Shown one piece after another: positions 4,857 to 6,033 of a DNA stretch of 6,033 nucleotides. The translations under genes and the position numbers were made by a program. Under the pieces are notes generated by a model, which worked only from the letters and a program-made list of their open reading frames with translations, ran no database searches and was not told the DNA's origin. The DNA is from an uncultured Clostridia bacterium (lineage in GTDB: Bacteria > Bacillota > Clostridia > TANB77 > CAG-508): assembly GCA_934167435.1 (NCBI GenBank), contig CAKPKZ010000100.1, positions 1 to 6,033 of the forward strand. Reading direction: 5' to 3'. The first letter of the stretch is position 1. Each line of letters opens with the position of its first letter.

Positions 4857-6033
4857 ATGACATATAAATTTACAAACAGAGCAAAAAAAGCTATAGAATC
4901 AGCAAACAATATAGCTTCAGAGTTAGGACATAGCTATATTGGAACAGAGCATCTTTTATATGGATTAAGAGATGAAGGAAATGGTGTTGCAGCAAAAGTA
5001 TTAGACAATCAAAATATAACATCTCAAGAAATATTAGAAAAAATAGAAGAATTAGTAGGTAAAGAAGAACCTATAGAAGAAACAATAGGGTTTACACCAA
5101 GAACAAAAAAAGTAATAGAAAATGCATTTATAGAATCAAGAAGGCTAGGTTATAATTATATAGGAACAGAACATCTTTTAATAGGAATATTAAGAGAATC
5201 AGATAGTATTGCAGCAAGAATATTACTAGATTTAAATGTTAACATTCCACAATTATATAACGAAATAATAAAAGTAATAAATGATGAAGATATAGGAAAC
5301 AAAGAAGATTCTAACGATGGAAATTCTAAAAGAAAGGGAAGCTTTAATTCAACTCCCACATTAAATCAATTTGGAGAAGACTTAACCAAAAAAGCACAAG
5401 AAGGAAAATTAGATCCAATAGTAGGAAGAATTGAAGAAATAGAAAGAGTTATACAAATTCTTTCAAGAAGAACAAAAAATAACCCTTGTTTAATAGGAGA
5501 ACCAGGAGTAGGAAAAACAGCAGTAGTAGAAGGCTTGGCAGAAAAGATAGTTGCAGGAGATGTTCCAGAAATATTAAAAGATAAAAGAGTAGTAACACTA
5601 GATATATCTAGTATGGTTGCAGGTGCTAAATATAGAGGTGACTTTGAAGAGAGAATAAAAAAAGCTTTAGGAGAAGTAAAAAAATCAGGAGATGTCATTT
5701 TATTTATAGATGAAATTCACACAATAGTTGGGGCAGGTGCAGCAGAAGGTGCAATAGATGCAGCTAATATTTTAAAACCATTACTTGCAAGAGGTGAAAT
5801 TCAATTAGTTGGAGCAACTACATTAAATGAATATAGAAAATATATAGAAAAAGACTCAGCATTAGAAAGAAGATTTAGCCCTGTTAATGTAAAAGAACCA
5901 ACTAAAAAAGACACTATAAAAATACTAAAAGGTATTAGAGATAAGTATGAAGCACATCATAATGTTAAAATTACAGACGAAGCAATAGAAGCTGCTGTTA
6001 ATTTATCTGTTAGATATATTAACGATAGATTTC
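4857..6033 (+). CDS. clpC: ClpC, AAA+ unfoldase (3' end outside window)
   Basis: The protein starts MTYKFTNRAKKAIESAN and 392 codons are visible before the window ends; the family is usually a little over 800 residues. Domains seen: the Clp N-domain with two repeats (about 1-70 and 79-145), each with GTEHLL (29-34 and 103-108) whose Glu31 and Glu105 match the phosphoarginine-binding glutamates known in Bacillus ClpC. A variable Asn/Lys/Ser-rich linker (about 143-168) follows, then the first AAA+ module. That module has Walker A GEPGVGKT (214-221), pore-loop KYRG (258-261), Walker B ILFIDE (281-286), GATT (319-322) and the Arg pair ALERRF (Arg338-Arg339). The end reaches NLSVRYINDRF, just before the M-domain region expected in ClpC. 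It lies 4 nt after mcsB. In relatives it works with ClpP, which is not in the window. The M-domain cannot be checked, but the operon context makes ClpC far likelier than ClpB or ClpE. Confidence 0.96.
   Translation, partial: MTYKFTNRAKKAIESANNIASELGHSYIGTEHLLYGLRDEGNGVAAKVLDNQNITSQEILEKIEELVGKEEPIEETIGFTPRTKKVIENAFIESRRLGYNYIGTEHLLIGILRESDSIAARILLDLNVNIPQLYNEIIKVINDEDIGNKEDSNDGNSKRKGSFNSTPTLNQFGEDLTKKAQEGKLDPIVGRIEEIERVIQILSRRTKNNPCLIGEPGVGKTAVVEGLAEKIVAGDVPEILKDKRVVTLDISSMVAGAKYRGDFEERIKKALGEVKKSGDVILFIDEIHTIVGAGAAEGAIDAANILKPLLARGEIQLVGATTLNEYRKYIEKDSALERRFSPVNVKEPTKKDTIKILKGIRDKYEAHHNVKITDEAIEAAVNLSVRYINDRF

Overview
This very AT-rich window (ATA, AGA and TTA codons dominate) looks like a Gram-positive Firmicute, most likely an uncultured member of the Clostridia. 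Two signs support this: the complete gene order ctsR-mcsA-mcsB-clpC behind a CtsR box, and an N-terminal pilin-like segment (GITLIALVITI...) of a type common in low-GC Clostridia. The taxonomic call is inference; no rRNA or tRNA gene is present.

Left part (1-2487): two co-directional genes for exported, Ig-like surface proteins. The first enters from outside the window and is broken by a +1 frameshift near 221-230. Its two halves only make sense when joined: an FN3-like domain followed by a beta-rich C-terminal domain. The second (874-2487) is intact. It has a short positively charged N-terminus, a prepilin-type cleavage site and hydrophobic stem, two Ig-like modules, an FN3-like module and a C-terminal domain that faintly resembles a discoidin (F5/8 type C) fold.

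Middle part (2488-2843): a strong hairpin followed by five T residues ends the surface-protein region. The hairpin also forms the leader of an unrecognised 40-codon ORF. An A-rich stretch and a clear sigma-A-type promoter follow, whose presumed start site is covered by a perfect CtsR operator.

Right part (2844-6033): the class III heat-shock operon, tightly packed with gaps of 16, 1 and 4 nt. CtsR represses the operon. McsA and McsB form the arginine-kinase/adaptor module, and ClpC is the AAA+ unfoldase that in known relatives feeds ClpP. ClpC is cut by the window end after 392 codons.

The most interesting signal is in McsB. The other three proteins keep their hallmark residues. McsB keeps its fold signature but has replaced nearly every arginine expected to hold ATP phosphates, lost the Cys of the SCPTN motif, lost a conserved glycine-rich loop and lost the RDxxRA phosphoarginine-sensing motif. 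This suggests a weakened kinase or a pseudokinase working as an adaptor, next to a ClpC whose phosphoarginine-receptor glutamates are still present.
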